From an uncultured Prevotella sp. (GTDB lineage Bacteria > Bacteroidota > Bacteroidia > Bacteroidales > Bacteroidaceae), in NCBI GenBank assembly GCA_900762125.1, contig CAAFFL010000192.1, forward strand, positions 1 to 8,128: a stretch of 8,128 bases of DNA. The letters run 5' to 3'. Numbering within the stretch: the stretch's first letter is position 1; each line of letters starts with the position of its first letter. The notes under the pieces are model-generated. The model was not told the DNA's origin and did no database searches. It saw nothing but the letters and a program-made list of their open reading frames with translations. Made by a program: the position numbers and the translations under genes. This document shows, piece by piece, positions 1-7,200 of the stretch.

Positions 1-1740
1 CTGCTTCGTGCCCCACTTCTTTCCGGCAGCCATATAGCCCAATGAGAGGAGGTTGGCGGATTCACTCACTGTTGTCTGCCACCAGATGGGGTTCTTGAAG
101 GTCTTTGGACTGGTGTAGGTGTAGACATACTGCATCTTCGGAATAAACTGGTCCTGCATCGTGAAGAGCAGATAGGGGTTCTCCGCGAGGATGGAGTCGA
201 AGCGTGCCGTCGAGGAACGCATATAGTCGAACGAGAAGATGAGCGGCGAGAACTGATGGCGACTCACGGGCGACGTTTGCACATTGTAGGTCCACTCGCC
301 AGAGACGATATGCCGCTTGAAATAGTCAGCCCTGGAGATGATGTCTGAGGAAACCTTCAGCGTCGTCGTGGGCACAGAATAGTAACGGTGCCGCCGGAAA
401 TAGCTGCGGATCTTGTTGCGCCAAAACTCCACGAAGGGGATGACCAATCGGGGGAACTGCAGGGAGGCATCAAAGCCATACTCATAGCTGTTGAAGCCGC
501 TCTTCTCTCCCTGATGGTTTGTCTGCCACTCGTAGCTTCCCTTAAAGTTGAGGTCGAGCAACTCTCCGCCCCGGAAAGCATTGCGCTTGGTGAAGCCCAC
601 GACGACACCTGGTCCGATGCGGTTGTTGGTCTTGCCAGTGACATTGCCCTCGATGTAGAAATCGTAGGGCTTGTCGAAGACGCAATTCACCCTGAGGTCG
701 AGTGTATCGGCACGACCCGTAGTGTCACGGGGCGAGAAGGTGAAGTCGACGGTGCTGAAGAGTCCTGTGGATGAGAGGCTCGTGAGGTCCTGCTGGTAGT
801 CCTCATAACTATAGAGCTTGCCATGCTGGAGCTTCATGTTGCGGGTGATGACGCTGGTGCGCACGGGCGGTTTCCTACCATTGAAGTGGATGGTGACATG
901 CGTGCGGCGCCGATAGATGGAGTCCCGCAACACATCCATATACTGTCGCTTCATGTCGATATCGATGTTGCCCACCGCCCACTTGCGCTTGGCCATCTCG
1001 GGGATATTGTCGGCCTCGTGAAAGCGGAGGAGCACCTTGCCGGGAACAGACACGGTATCGGCCAAATAGGTAGCGTATGATGGCTGATAATAGAAGAAGC
1101 CGTTGTTGCGGAACAGGTTGCTGATGCGCGAGCGCTCACCGTCGAGGGTGGAGACGTCGAAGGCATCGCCGTCCTTGATCTGTGCCTCACTGAGGGTGGA
1201 CCGTATGAGGCTGTCGGCCTCGGGCGGGAAGTTCTCGTAGCGCAGGCTGTCAATGGTGAAGAGGTGGCCGGTGTTGACGGTGTAGCCAATCTTTGCCTTC
1301 TTTGGGTTGCGCTGGGTGAGGACCTCATAGTCCACCGAGCCACGGAAGTAGCCATGTGCCTGCAGCACCATCTTCGCCACCTGCGCACGCAGCTCAGGGT
1401 TGACCCAACTCATGAGGATGGGACGCGAGCCAAAGGTGCTGAGCATCCACTTACCCAAACCGCTCTCACTGTTGGCATACGCATTCCAAACCCAGAGGCC
1501 TACCTGAAAAGGCGAACGGATGCTGCTACTCCCGAACAGCGCACCATTGGGCGCCGTGGCCATCGCTGCCTCCAGCTCCTCCTGGGTAGCGGCATAGTGC
1601 TCGCCACGCTCCGGGGAGTTGTAGGTGATCTTGTCGAGACCCACGAAGAGCTGGTCATCCTCGGGGATGTTCTTTGTTGTCGAACAGCCAACGAGGACGA
1701 CGGTGAGAGCCGCTAATATAATAAGGTGTAAGTGTTTCAT
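1..1740 (-). CDS. tamL: TamL, lipoprotein-type BamA/TamA-family outer-membrane assembly protein (3' end outside window)
   Basis: Outer-membrane barrel protein expected to partner TamB, the next gene upstream. The frame is open from ATG at 1740 to the window edge, giving 580 residues with no stop. Residues 1-19 form a lipoprotein signal: Lys2, a hydrophobic stretch, and a lipobox L16-V17-G18-C19, so Cys19 is probably lipidated. This lipobox separates TamL of Bacteroidota from proteobacterial TamA and BamA. Residues of about 28-355 look like POTRA-type repeats; the last holds a 'G-L-F-S-T-V-D-F-T-F' strand near 342-355 typical of the POTRA before a barrel. From about 361 ('FYIEGNVTGKTNN') alternating aromatic and polar strands begin, with a 'RNAFRGGE' segment at 386-393 that resembles the first strands of the Omp85/D15 barrel. 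I estimate that a substantial part of the barrel, perhaps 150-250 residues, lies beyond the window. The start codon overlaps the tamB stop as ATGA, with no clear Shine-Dalgarno, so translational coupling is likely. The Omp85 superfamily is clear; the TamL label rests on the lipobox and the neighbour. Confidence 0.9.
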   Translation of the reverse strand, partial: MKHLHLIILAALTVVLVGCSTTKNIPEDDQLFVGLDKITYNSPERGEHYAATQEELEAAMATAPNGALFGSSSIRSPFQVGLWVWNAYANSESGLGKWMLSTFGSRPILMSWVNPELRAQVAKMVLQAHGYFRGSVDYEVLTQRNPKKAKIGYTVNTGHLFTIDSLRYENFPPEADSLIRSTLSEAQIKDGDAFDVSTLDGERSRISNLFRNNGFFYYQPSYATYLADTVSVPGKVLLRFHEADNIPEMAKRKWAVGNIDIDMKRQYMDVLRDSIYRRRTHVTIHFNGRKPPVRTSVITRNMKLQHGKLYSYEDYQQDLTSLSSTGLFSTVDFTFSPRDTTGRADTLDLRVNCVFDKPYDFYIEGNVTGKTNNRIGPGVVVGFTKRNAFRGGELLDLNFKGSYEWQTNHQGEKSGFNSYEYGFDASLQFPRLVIPFVEFWRNKIRSYFRRHRYYSVPTTTLKVSSDIISRADYFKRHIVSGEWTYNVQTSPVSRHQFSPLIFSFDYMRSSTARFDSILAENPYLLFTMQDQFIPKMQYVYTYTSPKTFKNPIWWQTTVSESANLLSLGYMAAGKKWGTKQ

Positions 1741-4700
1741 CTCGATTGTTTTTCTGCTTTGATGGAGTCAGCACGGTGCGTGCGCACAGAGTCGGCATCC
1801 AGCGTCGGCACAACATCCACGTCACTGTTATCGCGGAAGTTCCACAGGTCCTTGAAGTGGCGCAGCTTGCGTTTCCACAGGAAACCGCCGCCAAACTTGC
1901 TCACGTTACCTTCCAGCCAGTCGTAGGAGTCGCGCTCATAGAACAGACGCAGGTATTTGTTGGATACGGGACTCATGCGATACTCGAAAGTCACATTGTC
2001 GAAGAACGTCTCATTCTGCACCGTCACATCCGAGCCGGAGGAGAACTTGCCACCGATGACGATGCGGAGACGATTGTTCCAGAAGCGCTTAGCAAACTTA
2101 AAGTTATAGTCGGTGTGCATGGCGCCGTTGCTGCCAAAGGAGTTATCGACTCCGAAACTAACGTCGAGCGTGCGCAGCGCCTTGTTGGAGATCTGATTGA
2201 TCTGACTGTTTAGGAACGCACTAAGAGCGGAGTTCATCGTAAATTGATTGGTGTTGCCGTCAGCCAGATACATACCCGTGGTGAGCATCGTCACGGCAAG
2301 CTTGCCACGCTCCTCCTTCGACATCGACTGAAGCTGGTTGTGGATGGTCATGTCCTCAGGGGCATCGATGGTGAACTCCAATCCCATGTCGGCCAGCGTC
2401 TTCGTCACCACCACGCCACAGTTGAACTTCACCACACGGCCCTCACCAGAGTCACTGCCCACGGTCGACTTCGTCTCCTCAGAGGCGGTGATGTTCAACG
2501 CGGGGTTCATCGGATCGCCACGAAACTCGATGTAGCTACCATCCTGGATGGTGAACGTCTTCAGCGGGATAACCGGCAGGGAATACTTCATCTCTCCACT
2601 GCCGATGGTGTAACGACCCGTCAGGCGGATGTTGTCCACATTATTATATTGCATGCGCATCGTGCCGCCACCCGTCACGTCAACATAGTTGGAGTGATCG
2701 GTGTTGAGGAACGCATCGATGTGTGCGCCATCGTCGATGTTCAGCGTCAAGTCCATGTTGAAACCCGTGAGCGGCGGGCGGTTGACGGCGTCCTGAATGG
2801 TATCACTGAAGTTGGTGAACTCTACCAAGCCCTCCAACTGGTTGTCCGTGGAGAGTGGCGAGTCCTTAAGGTTGTAGCAGAGATCGGTAGTGCCGAGGAC
2901 GTCTACCCTACCCCGCATGCTCAGGTTGTCCATGAGTCCCGACATTGTGCCATAGAAGTTGATGAAAGCCTTACCGTATGCCTCCGAACGGTTGGTCTCC
3001 TTGGCGTCGATGAGCTCAAAGTTCTTCGCACGCATGCGGACATTCATCATCATCCGTGACATGTCAGCAAAGTCGAAGTAGCCCTCCACATTCAGCGGAC
3101 TGTCGTTATTGGCATAGACCTCGAAGTTCTCAAAGAGCAAGCGGCTGGAAGTGATGGTCACGGGGTCGTTGGCAAAGCGTACCTCTACACCGTATGGCTC
3201 ACTGAACATATAGCAGGAGTCAAGGTATACCTCACCGTTGACGTCGGGCTTGTCGAGGGCGCCCTTCACTGTCAGCGAGCCTTCACCATAGCCGCGGAAG
3301 CCGAAGAGCTTGTCGGGGATGAAGCCGTTGGCAAGGTCCATTGGCAGGCGGTCAAGGCCCAAAACGGCATCAAGATAACCTTTACCCTGCGAGCGATAAG
3401 TACCTGTCAGCGTGCCAATTTCATCGCCGTTCTTGGTCAGGATTCCGTCAACATAATGGCTGCCATCCGACTTAGGCATGTAAGTAAACTCCGTGCCAAG
3501 ATTGCCCATAGGGCACTGCTCATAGATGAGGTCGTCAACATTCACGGATGAGGAGATGGATAGCTCCTCTGAGGTCTGTACCAAGTGGAAGTCGCCATCC
3601 AGGATACCCGTCACATCGGGGGTGTAAGGGATCATCGCCAAAGCATCACCGATACTAAACTGATGCAGCGTGACGGTGACGTCCTGCAAGGCATCGGTGT
3701 TCTCGTCATTGGAATAGACCTGGACACCCATGCCATCCTTGGCCTTCATGATGAGGTTGGCGCTCACACGACGGTCGTCGCCAAGATAGACATAGTTGCT
3801 GTCATTGACAGAGAACTCCTTATAACCAATGATGGGGTTGTCGCCAAAGAGATGGAAGCTGATGCCGTGCTGCTCCATCGACCCCTGCAAGGAGAAGCGC
3901 AGACCTAAGCGGTCGGCTTTGTCGTAGACGCGGGCGGTGAGGCTGGAGCCATGCTCGTTGAGCGCACCCTCGAGGAGCGCATTGAAGATGTAGTTGGGAT
4001 TCTTGGGGCCATTGCGCAACTGGGCGGTATAACTCATACCCTTGTCGTCGGACAAGAATTTCACCCGGACAGTGTCGATCTGGAAACTGTCGACTACGAG
4101 GGAGTCAAACTGCATGGTGCCGTTGAGACCCGTGATGGGCGAACTGTCCATGTCGACAAAGGCATTATGGAGGTCGATGCCTTGCCGGCGCAGGATGCGG
4201 CAGACGATGTTGTCGGTGCCTGCCGTGAGGTAGATGCGGGCAACGGGCAGCTTCTGGCGCAATAGCACCTGATCGATATACTTTTCCTTGAACTGCTTCT
4301 CCCCCTCGGCCATGACTCGGTTGAGCTGTGAGAGCAGACGCTCATAACCGCCACTGCCATCCATGTTGAGATGGAAGTCGCCACAGTCGACGATGGCGTG
4401 GGTGGTATCACGAGTGGTCAGCACGTCCAGGACGATATCTTCCGGACGATAGAGCTGCTTCGCATCGAGGATGGCGATGTCACTCAGCATGCCCTGAGCC
4501 TTGTAGTAGTGCTTAAGATCCGTGGCAAGATCAATGTGTGCACAAAGTGAGGTTGTCAATGGATCATCAACGAGGCCCAGGCGATAGAGGTCTACTTTGT
4601 TGAAATCGCCAGCAACAGTAGCACGGAGCATCTTGCCATTGGTGAGCGCATCAAGGGTTGCCTCACCAAGAAACATCGGGTTATGACTGTTGATGCCCGC

Positions 4701-6389
4701 ATGGATCTTTCCGCTAGCAACGGTAGTAGTAGCCTGGATCCCACTGAGATCGTAGTTGCCGTAGCGGAAGCGACGGACATTGCCATGAGCACGAAGCGTA
4801 GTGCGGGGGGACATGAAATCTGTGCCGGAGCCCTTGACATCAAGGTCGGCAGAGAGTGGATGAAGGCTCATATTAGGAACAAAGTGCTGGAGTGGGAACG
4901 CTTTGGTCTGCAAGACTGCACGATAGGCCATACGACGGGCGTCAACAGCTGCATGTCCATGGATGCTGCCTCCACCTTGCGTCAAGGTGAAACGGCTGGC
5001 ATATTGCTGGCCGTCAACCTTCACATTGCCTCGGAAGCCGATGCCACGGGGGATGCGGATGGTCCTCATCAAGTCGCGGTCAAGCATAGCTGTGATGAAG
5101 CTGAGGTCATAGGTCGTGGCATCGACATCGACATCAGCCTTGAGATGGTCCATATCCATGAGGTTCCCAGCAAATCCATCGGCTACAATGCGGAACGCCG
5201 TGGGAAGCTTGAGGTTGACGTCGTTGAGGCGCAGCTTCTGCATGTTGCCGCCTACGGTGCCGTCAATGGCCAACGGATAGTTGGGCCAACGGCGTGCCAG
5301 CGGCGCAGGAAGACTGCTGCCAACGAAGGTCATAAGGTCTTGCTTGCCTAGGGTGCCATGGATCACGGCCTTCAACGCTCCGGGAGTACTATCGGCAAAG
5401 GCATTGAGATCCATCCTATAACTGAGCAAGAGGTCGGAAGTGGGTGTCTTCAGACGAAGGCTGGGGAGCGCCAAGCTGGTACTGTCCATGGAGAACGGGC
5501 CTACAAGACTGGTAATGCTCAGACCGCTCTTCTCCTTGAAACTTGCCTTACGAACCTTGAGGTCGAGCTTGGAGTCACAATAGTAGAACGAATCAGCAAC
5601 GAGCGTTAAGTCGCTGAGTGCAAGATGGCTGGCATCAAACCCTTTGGCATACGGCTCATAATTCATATCATAATTAACAGCACCGTGCGTCCAATCGAGA
5701 TGTCGAACAGTGTAAAGGCTCTTGTATAAATCAAGGTAGGCATCCTGGGCTATAGTGTTTCCAAGAAAGGCACGCACTGACATGGTGTCGCCCGGCATGT
5801 GAAGCGTGAAGTCGGTGTTGCGGGCATGGAAATCATTGATGGCTATCTTCCAGAAGTTACTACTAGGGGTTGTGTCCTTCTTCACCGTGTCGCTGAGCTC
5901 TACACTCAGAGCACCATCCTCTATCAAGCAGTTGTCCACCTTGACATGCTCCTTGCCAAGATCGATGCCGTGCGCCTGCAACCGTAAGTGCTTTAAGTTA
6001 CCCTTGATACGAGCTGCATGGATGAAGTTGGTGGTGTTGACCTTCATCTGCTCAAACGACAGTTCGTCGACCATTACCTGCTTGTGGAGCAATGGCCACA
6101 GCTGGACGTCGACAACAGTCTTGTGGATGTCGGCAACAGTATCAATATGGTGATAAAGGGAGTCATTGGGCTGAAGGACGCGCACTTGCTCCAAGGCCAA
6201 GTCAAGCGGAAACTGCAGATGGATGCTCCCCACAGTGATGTCCATGCCCGTGGTCTCGGAGGCATAGGCAGCAGCCTTCTTCACCGCCCAATTCTGGAAG
6301 GGCGGGAAATAGAAGAGGAGGAATAATATAAGAATAAGCGCAACAGGGACGCCAATGGCAATGCCTGCCCACTTGATTGCTTGCTTCAT
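1737..6389 (-). CDS. tamB: TamB, inner-membrane-anchored translocation and assembly module protein
   Basis: A very long envelope protein (1550 residues; E. coli TamB is about 1260) anchored in the inner membrane and predicted to bridge the periplasm to its outer-membrane partner, here TamL. One N-terminal membrane segment is visible at about residues 8-28 (a run of A, I, V, L, F ending 'FYFPP'). It is followed by an AsmA/TamB-like start ('MDITVGSIHLQFPLDLAL', about 49-66). The centre is low in Cys and built of short alternating beta strands, as expected of a beta-taco or beta-helix groove. The C-terminal TamB (DUF490) domain covers roughly the last 300-400 residues, including 'IPLKTFTIQDGSYIEFRGDP' near 1260-1285 and 'SALSAFLNSQINQISNKAL' near 1385-1405. 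A polar, charged tail follows from about 1520. I chose ATG at 6389 over an in-frame TTG at 6404: it has an AGGTG five bases upstream and puts a basic residue just before the membrane segment. It ends inside the tamL start (ATGA). Proposed substrates in the family are outer-membrane proteins or phospholipids; neither can be decided from this sequence. Confidence 0.93.
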   Translation of the reverse strand: MKQAIKWAGIAIGVPVALILILFLLFYFPPFQNWAVKKAAAYASETTGMDITVGSIHLQFPLDLALEQVRVLQPNDSLYHHIDTVADIHKTVVDVQLWPLLHKQVMVDELSFEQMKVNTTNFIHAARIKGNLKHLRLQAHGIDLGKEHVKVDNCLIEDGALSVELSDTVKKDTTPSSNFWKIAINDFHARNTDFTLHMPGDTMSVRAFLGNTIAQDAYLDLYKSLYTVRHLDWTHGAVNYDMNYEPYAKGFDASHLALSDLTLVADSFYYCDSKLDLKVRKASFKEKSGLSITSLVGPFSMDSTSLALPSLRLKTPTSDLLLSYRMDLNAFADSTPGALKAVIHGTLGKQDLMTFVGSSLPAPLARRWPNYPLAIDGTVGGNMQKLRLNDVNLKLPTAFRIVADGFAGNLMDMDHLKADVDVDATTYDLSFITAMLDRDLMRTIRIPRGIGFRGNVKVDGQQYASRFTLTQGGGSIHGHAAVDARRMAYRAVLQTKAFPLQHFVPNMSLHPLSADLDVKGSGTDFMSPRTTLRAHGNVRRFRYGNYDLSGIQATTTVASGKIHAGINSHNPMFLGEATLDALTNGKMLRATVAGDFNKVDLYRLGLVDDPLTTSLCAHIDLATDLKHYYKAQGMLSDIAILDAKQLYRPEDIVLDVLTTRDTTHAIVDCGDFHLNMDGSGGYERLLSQLNRVMAEGEKQFKEKYIDQVLLRQKLPVARIYLTAGTDNIVCRILRRQGIDLHNAFVDMDSSPITGLNGTMQFDSLVVDSFQIDTVRVKFLSDDKGMSYTAQLRNGPKNPNYIFNALLEGALNEHGSSLTARVYDKADRLGLRFSLQGSMEQHGISFHLFGDNPIIGYKEFSVNDSNYVYLGDDRRVSANLIMKAKDGMGVQVYSNDENTDALQDVTVTLHQFSIGDALAMIPYTPDVTGILDGDFHLVQTSEELSISSSVNVDDLIYEQCPMGNLGTEFTYMPKSDGSHYVDGILTKNGDEIGTLTGTYRSQGKGYLDAVLGLDRLPMDLANGFIPDKLFGFRGYGEGSLTVKGALDKPDVNGEVYLDSCYMFSEPYGVEVRFANDPVTITSSRLLFENFEVYANNDSPLNVEGYFDFADMSRMMMNVRMRAKNFELIDAKETNRSEAYGKAFINFYGTMSGLMDNLSMRGRVDVLGTTDLCYNLKDSPLSTDNQLEGLVEFTNFSDTIQDAVNRPPLTGFNMDLTLNIDDGAHIDAFLNTDHSNYVDVTGGGTMRMQYNNVDNIRLTGRYTIGSGEMKYSLPVIPLKTFTIQDGSYIEFRGDPMNPALNITASEETKSTVGSDSGEGRVVKFNCGVVVTKTLADMGLEFTIDAPEDMTIHNQLQSMSKEERGKLAVTMLTTGMYLADGNTNQFTMNSALSAFLNSQINQISNKALRTLDVSFGVDNSFGSNGAMHTDYNFKFAKRFWNNRLRIVIGGKFSSGSDVTVQNETFFDNVTFEYRMSPVSNKYLRLFYERDSYDWLEGNVSKFGGGFLWKRKLRHFKDLWNFRDNSDVDVVPTLDADSVRTHRADSIKAEKQSR

Positions 6390-6417
6390 AGATGCACCTG
6401 TCAATATGTACTAAGTG

Positions 6418-6425
6418 CAAAGTAA
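6418..6425 (-). promoter_or_regulatory. Possible -7 element of a tamB promoter
   Basis: TTACTTTG at 6425-6418, followed by CA, differs by one base from the Bacteroidota -7 consensus TAnnTTTG and lies about 29 bases upstream of the tamB ATG. No convincing TTTG -33 element sits 17-23 bases further upstream; a nine-T run (6436-6428 in the transcript sense) fills part of that space. If real, tamB-tamL could be transcribed separately from fabG and the pseudouridine synthase gene. Confidence 0.35.
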
Positions 6426-6462
6426 GCAAAAAAAAAGGAAATATGAGTAGTTTCAGGGAACA

Positions 6463-6487
6463 AAAAACAAGCAGAAAGCTTATTTTT
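6463..6487 (-). terminator. Possible weak intrinsic terminator after the pseudouridine synthase gene
   Basis: The transcript can fold AAAAATAAGC (6487-6478) against GCTTGTTTTT (6472-6463) with a five-base loop; the pairing includes one G-U and only two G-C pairs. The TAA stop of the pseudouridine synthase lies in the left arm, and the right arm doubles as the U-tract. The A-tract/U-tract form fits a terminator, but the weak core means termination would be partial at best. Confidence 0.3.
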
Positions 6488-7160
6488 CGACTTTCTCAGC
6501 TATTTCTTGCCACAAACGATCAGCAGGGAGAGGACTGTCTAAGGATATGGTCTCCTTCGATACGGGGTGTACAAACTCCACATGATGGGACAGAAGCGAG
6601 ATGCTGCCATCGGGATTGCTTCGCTCAGCGCCATACTTCAGGTCGCCCTTGATGGGACAACCGATATGAGCCAACTGGCTACGAATCTGATGATGGCGGC
6701 CGGTCATGAGACGTATCTCCAGCAAATGATAGCGATCGCTATGACCTATCACACGATATTCAAGGATAGACTTTTTCGACCCCGGCACTTCACGGTCGTA
6801 GACATAGCTCTTGTTCTGACGTTCATTGCGGGTGAGCCAGTTCGTCAGTGTGGCTTGCGCCTCGGCGGGACATTGTTTTGTGATAGCCCAATAAGTCTTA
6901 TGGATCTCACCCTTACGGAACATCTCGTTCAAGCGAGACAGGGCTTTACTAGTACGGGCGAAGACGACCAGGCCTGCCACAGGGCGGTCCAAACGATGGA
7001 CGACACCAAGGAACACATTACCCGGTTTATGGTATTTGTCCTTGATGTACGCCTTCACCGTCTCGGAAAGGGGGACATCGCCAGTCTTATCGCCCTGGAC
7101 GATCTCCCCCGATTCCTTAAACACGATGATCAAATGATTATCTTCGTATACTACTTTCAT
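6480..7160 (-). CDS. RluA-family pseudouridine synthase, catalytic domain only
   Basis: Converts specific uridines in ribosomal or transfer RNA to pseudouridine in the cytoplasm; the target site cannot be told from the sequence. The 226-residue product has the RluA-type HRLD motif at 55-58, with Asp58 the expected catalytic nucleophile, the conserved K-x-Y at 88-90, and the late 'TGRHHQIR' motif at 153-160 followed by 'GCPIKGDLKYG' at 167-177. There is no N-terminal S4 RNA-binding domain, so it is of the short RluA/TruC size class rather than the RluC/RluD type. The usual T-S-G after HRLD is V-A-G here (61-63), and the common TGRTHQIR has His for Thr at 156. I start it at ATG 7160 because family homology begins at 'MKVVYEDNHL'. 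An upstream in-frame ATG at 7196, overlapping the fabG stop as TAATG, would add 12 residues encoded entirely by a palindrome and is less likely. It is probably co-transcribed with fabG. Confidence 0.9.
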   Translation of the reverse strand: MKVVYEDNHLIIVFKESGEIVQGDKTGDVPLSETVKAYIKDKYHKPGNVFLGVVHRLDRPVAGLVVFARTSKALSRLNEMFRKGEIHKTYWAITKQCPAEAQATLTNWLTRNERQNKSYVYDREVPGSKKSILEYRVIGHSDRYHLLEIRLMTGRHHQIRSQLAHIGCPIKGDLKYGAERSNPDGSISLLSHHVEFVHPVSKETISLDSPLPADRLWQEIAEKVEK

Positions 7161-7167
7161 CTGTATC

Positions 7168-7200
7168 TGTAATCTCCCCTCCAAGGGAGAGGTCATTACA
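7168..7200 (-). repeat. 33-bp imperfect palindrome (RNA hairpin) at the fabG-pseudouridine synthase junction
   Basis: In the transcript, TGTAAT (7200-7195) pairs with ATTACA (7173-7168). After a two-by-two mismatch, CCTCTCC (7192-7186) pairs with GGAGGGG (7182-7176), with one G-U pair, closing on a CTT triloop. That makes 13 paired positions out of 15. The fabG stop TAA lies in the outer left arm, and the hairpin ends seven bases before the ATG at 7160, so it covers where a ribosome binding site would be. No U-run follows, so it is not a standard intrinsic terminator. It resembles an interspersed palindromic element, but only one copy is in the window. Confidence 0.6.

Noticed and set aside
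951..1388. 145-codon minus-strand frame inside tamL
   Set aside because: It is out of frame with the continuous 580-codon tamL frame and rich in Arg, Ser and Thr, typical of a shifted frame.
2244..3059. 271-codon open frame on the plus strand opposite tamB
   Set aside because: It lies wholly inside tamB, is rich in His, Arg and Val as expected of an antisense shadow, has no domain I recognise, and no start signals.
4683..5351. 222-codon open frame on the plus strand opposite tamB
   Set aside because: Also fully antisense to tamB; its composition follows from tamB codon use and it has no recognisable motif.
6387..6404. TTG start for tamB at 6404
   Set aside because: The ATG at 6389 has an AGGTG just upstream and gives a normal signal-anchor N-terminus; the extra five residues add nothing recognisable.
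6567..7172. 201-codon open frame on the plus strand opposite the pseudouridine synthase gene
   Set aside because: The opposite strand carries clear HRLD and TGRHHQIR motifs; the plus-strand frame has none and ends at the junction hairpin.
7158..7196. TAATG start for the pseudouridine synthase at 7196
   Set aside because: The 12 added residues are encoded by the palindrome and precede the point where family similarity begins. It remains possible through coupling with fabG.
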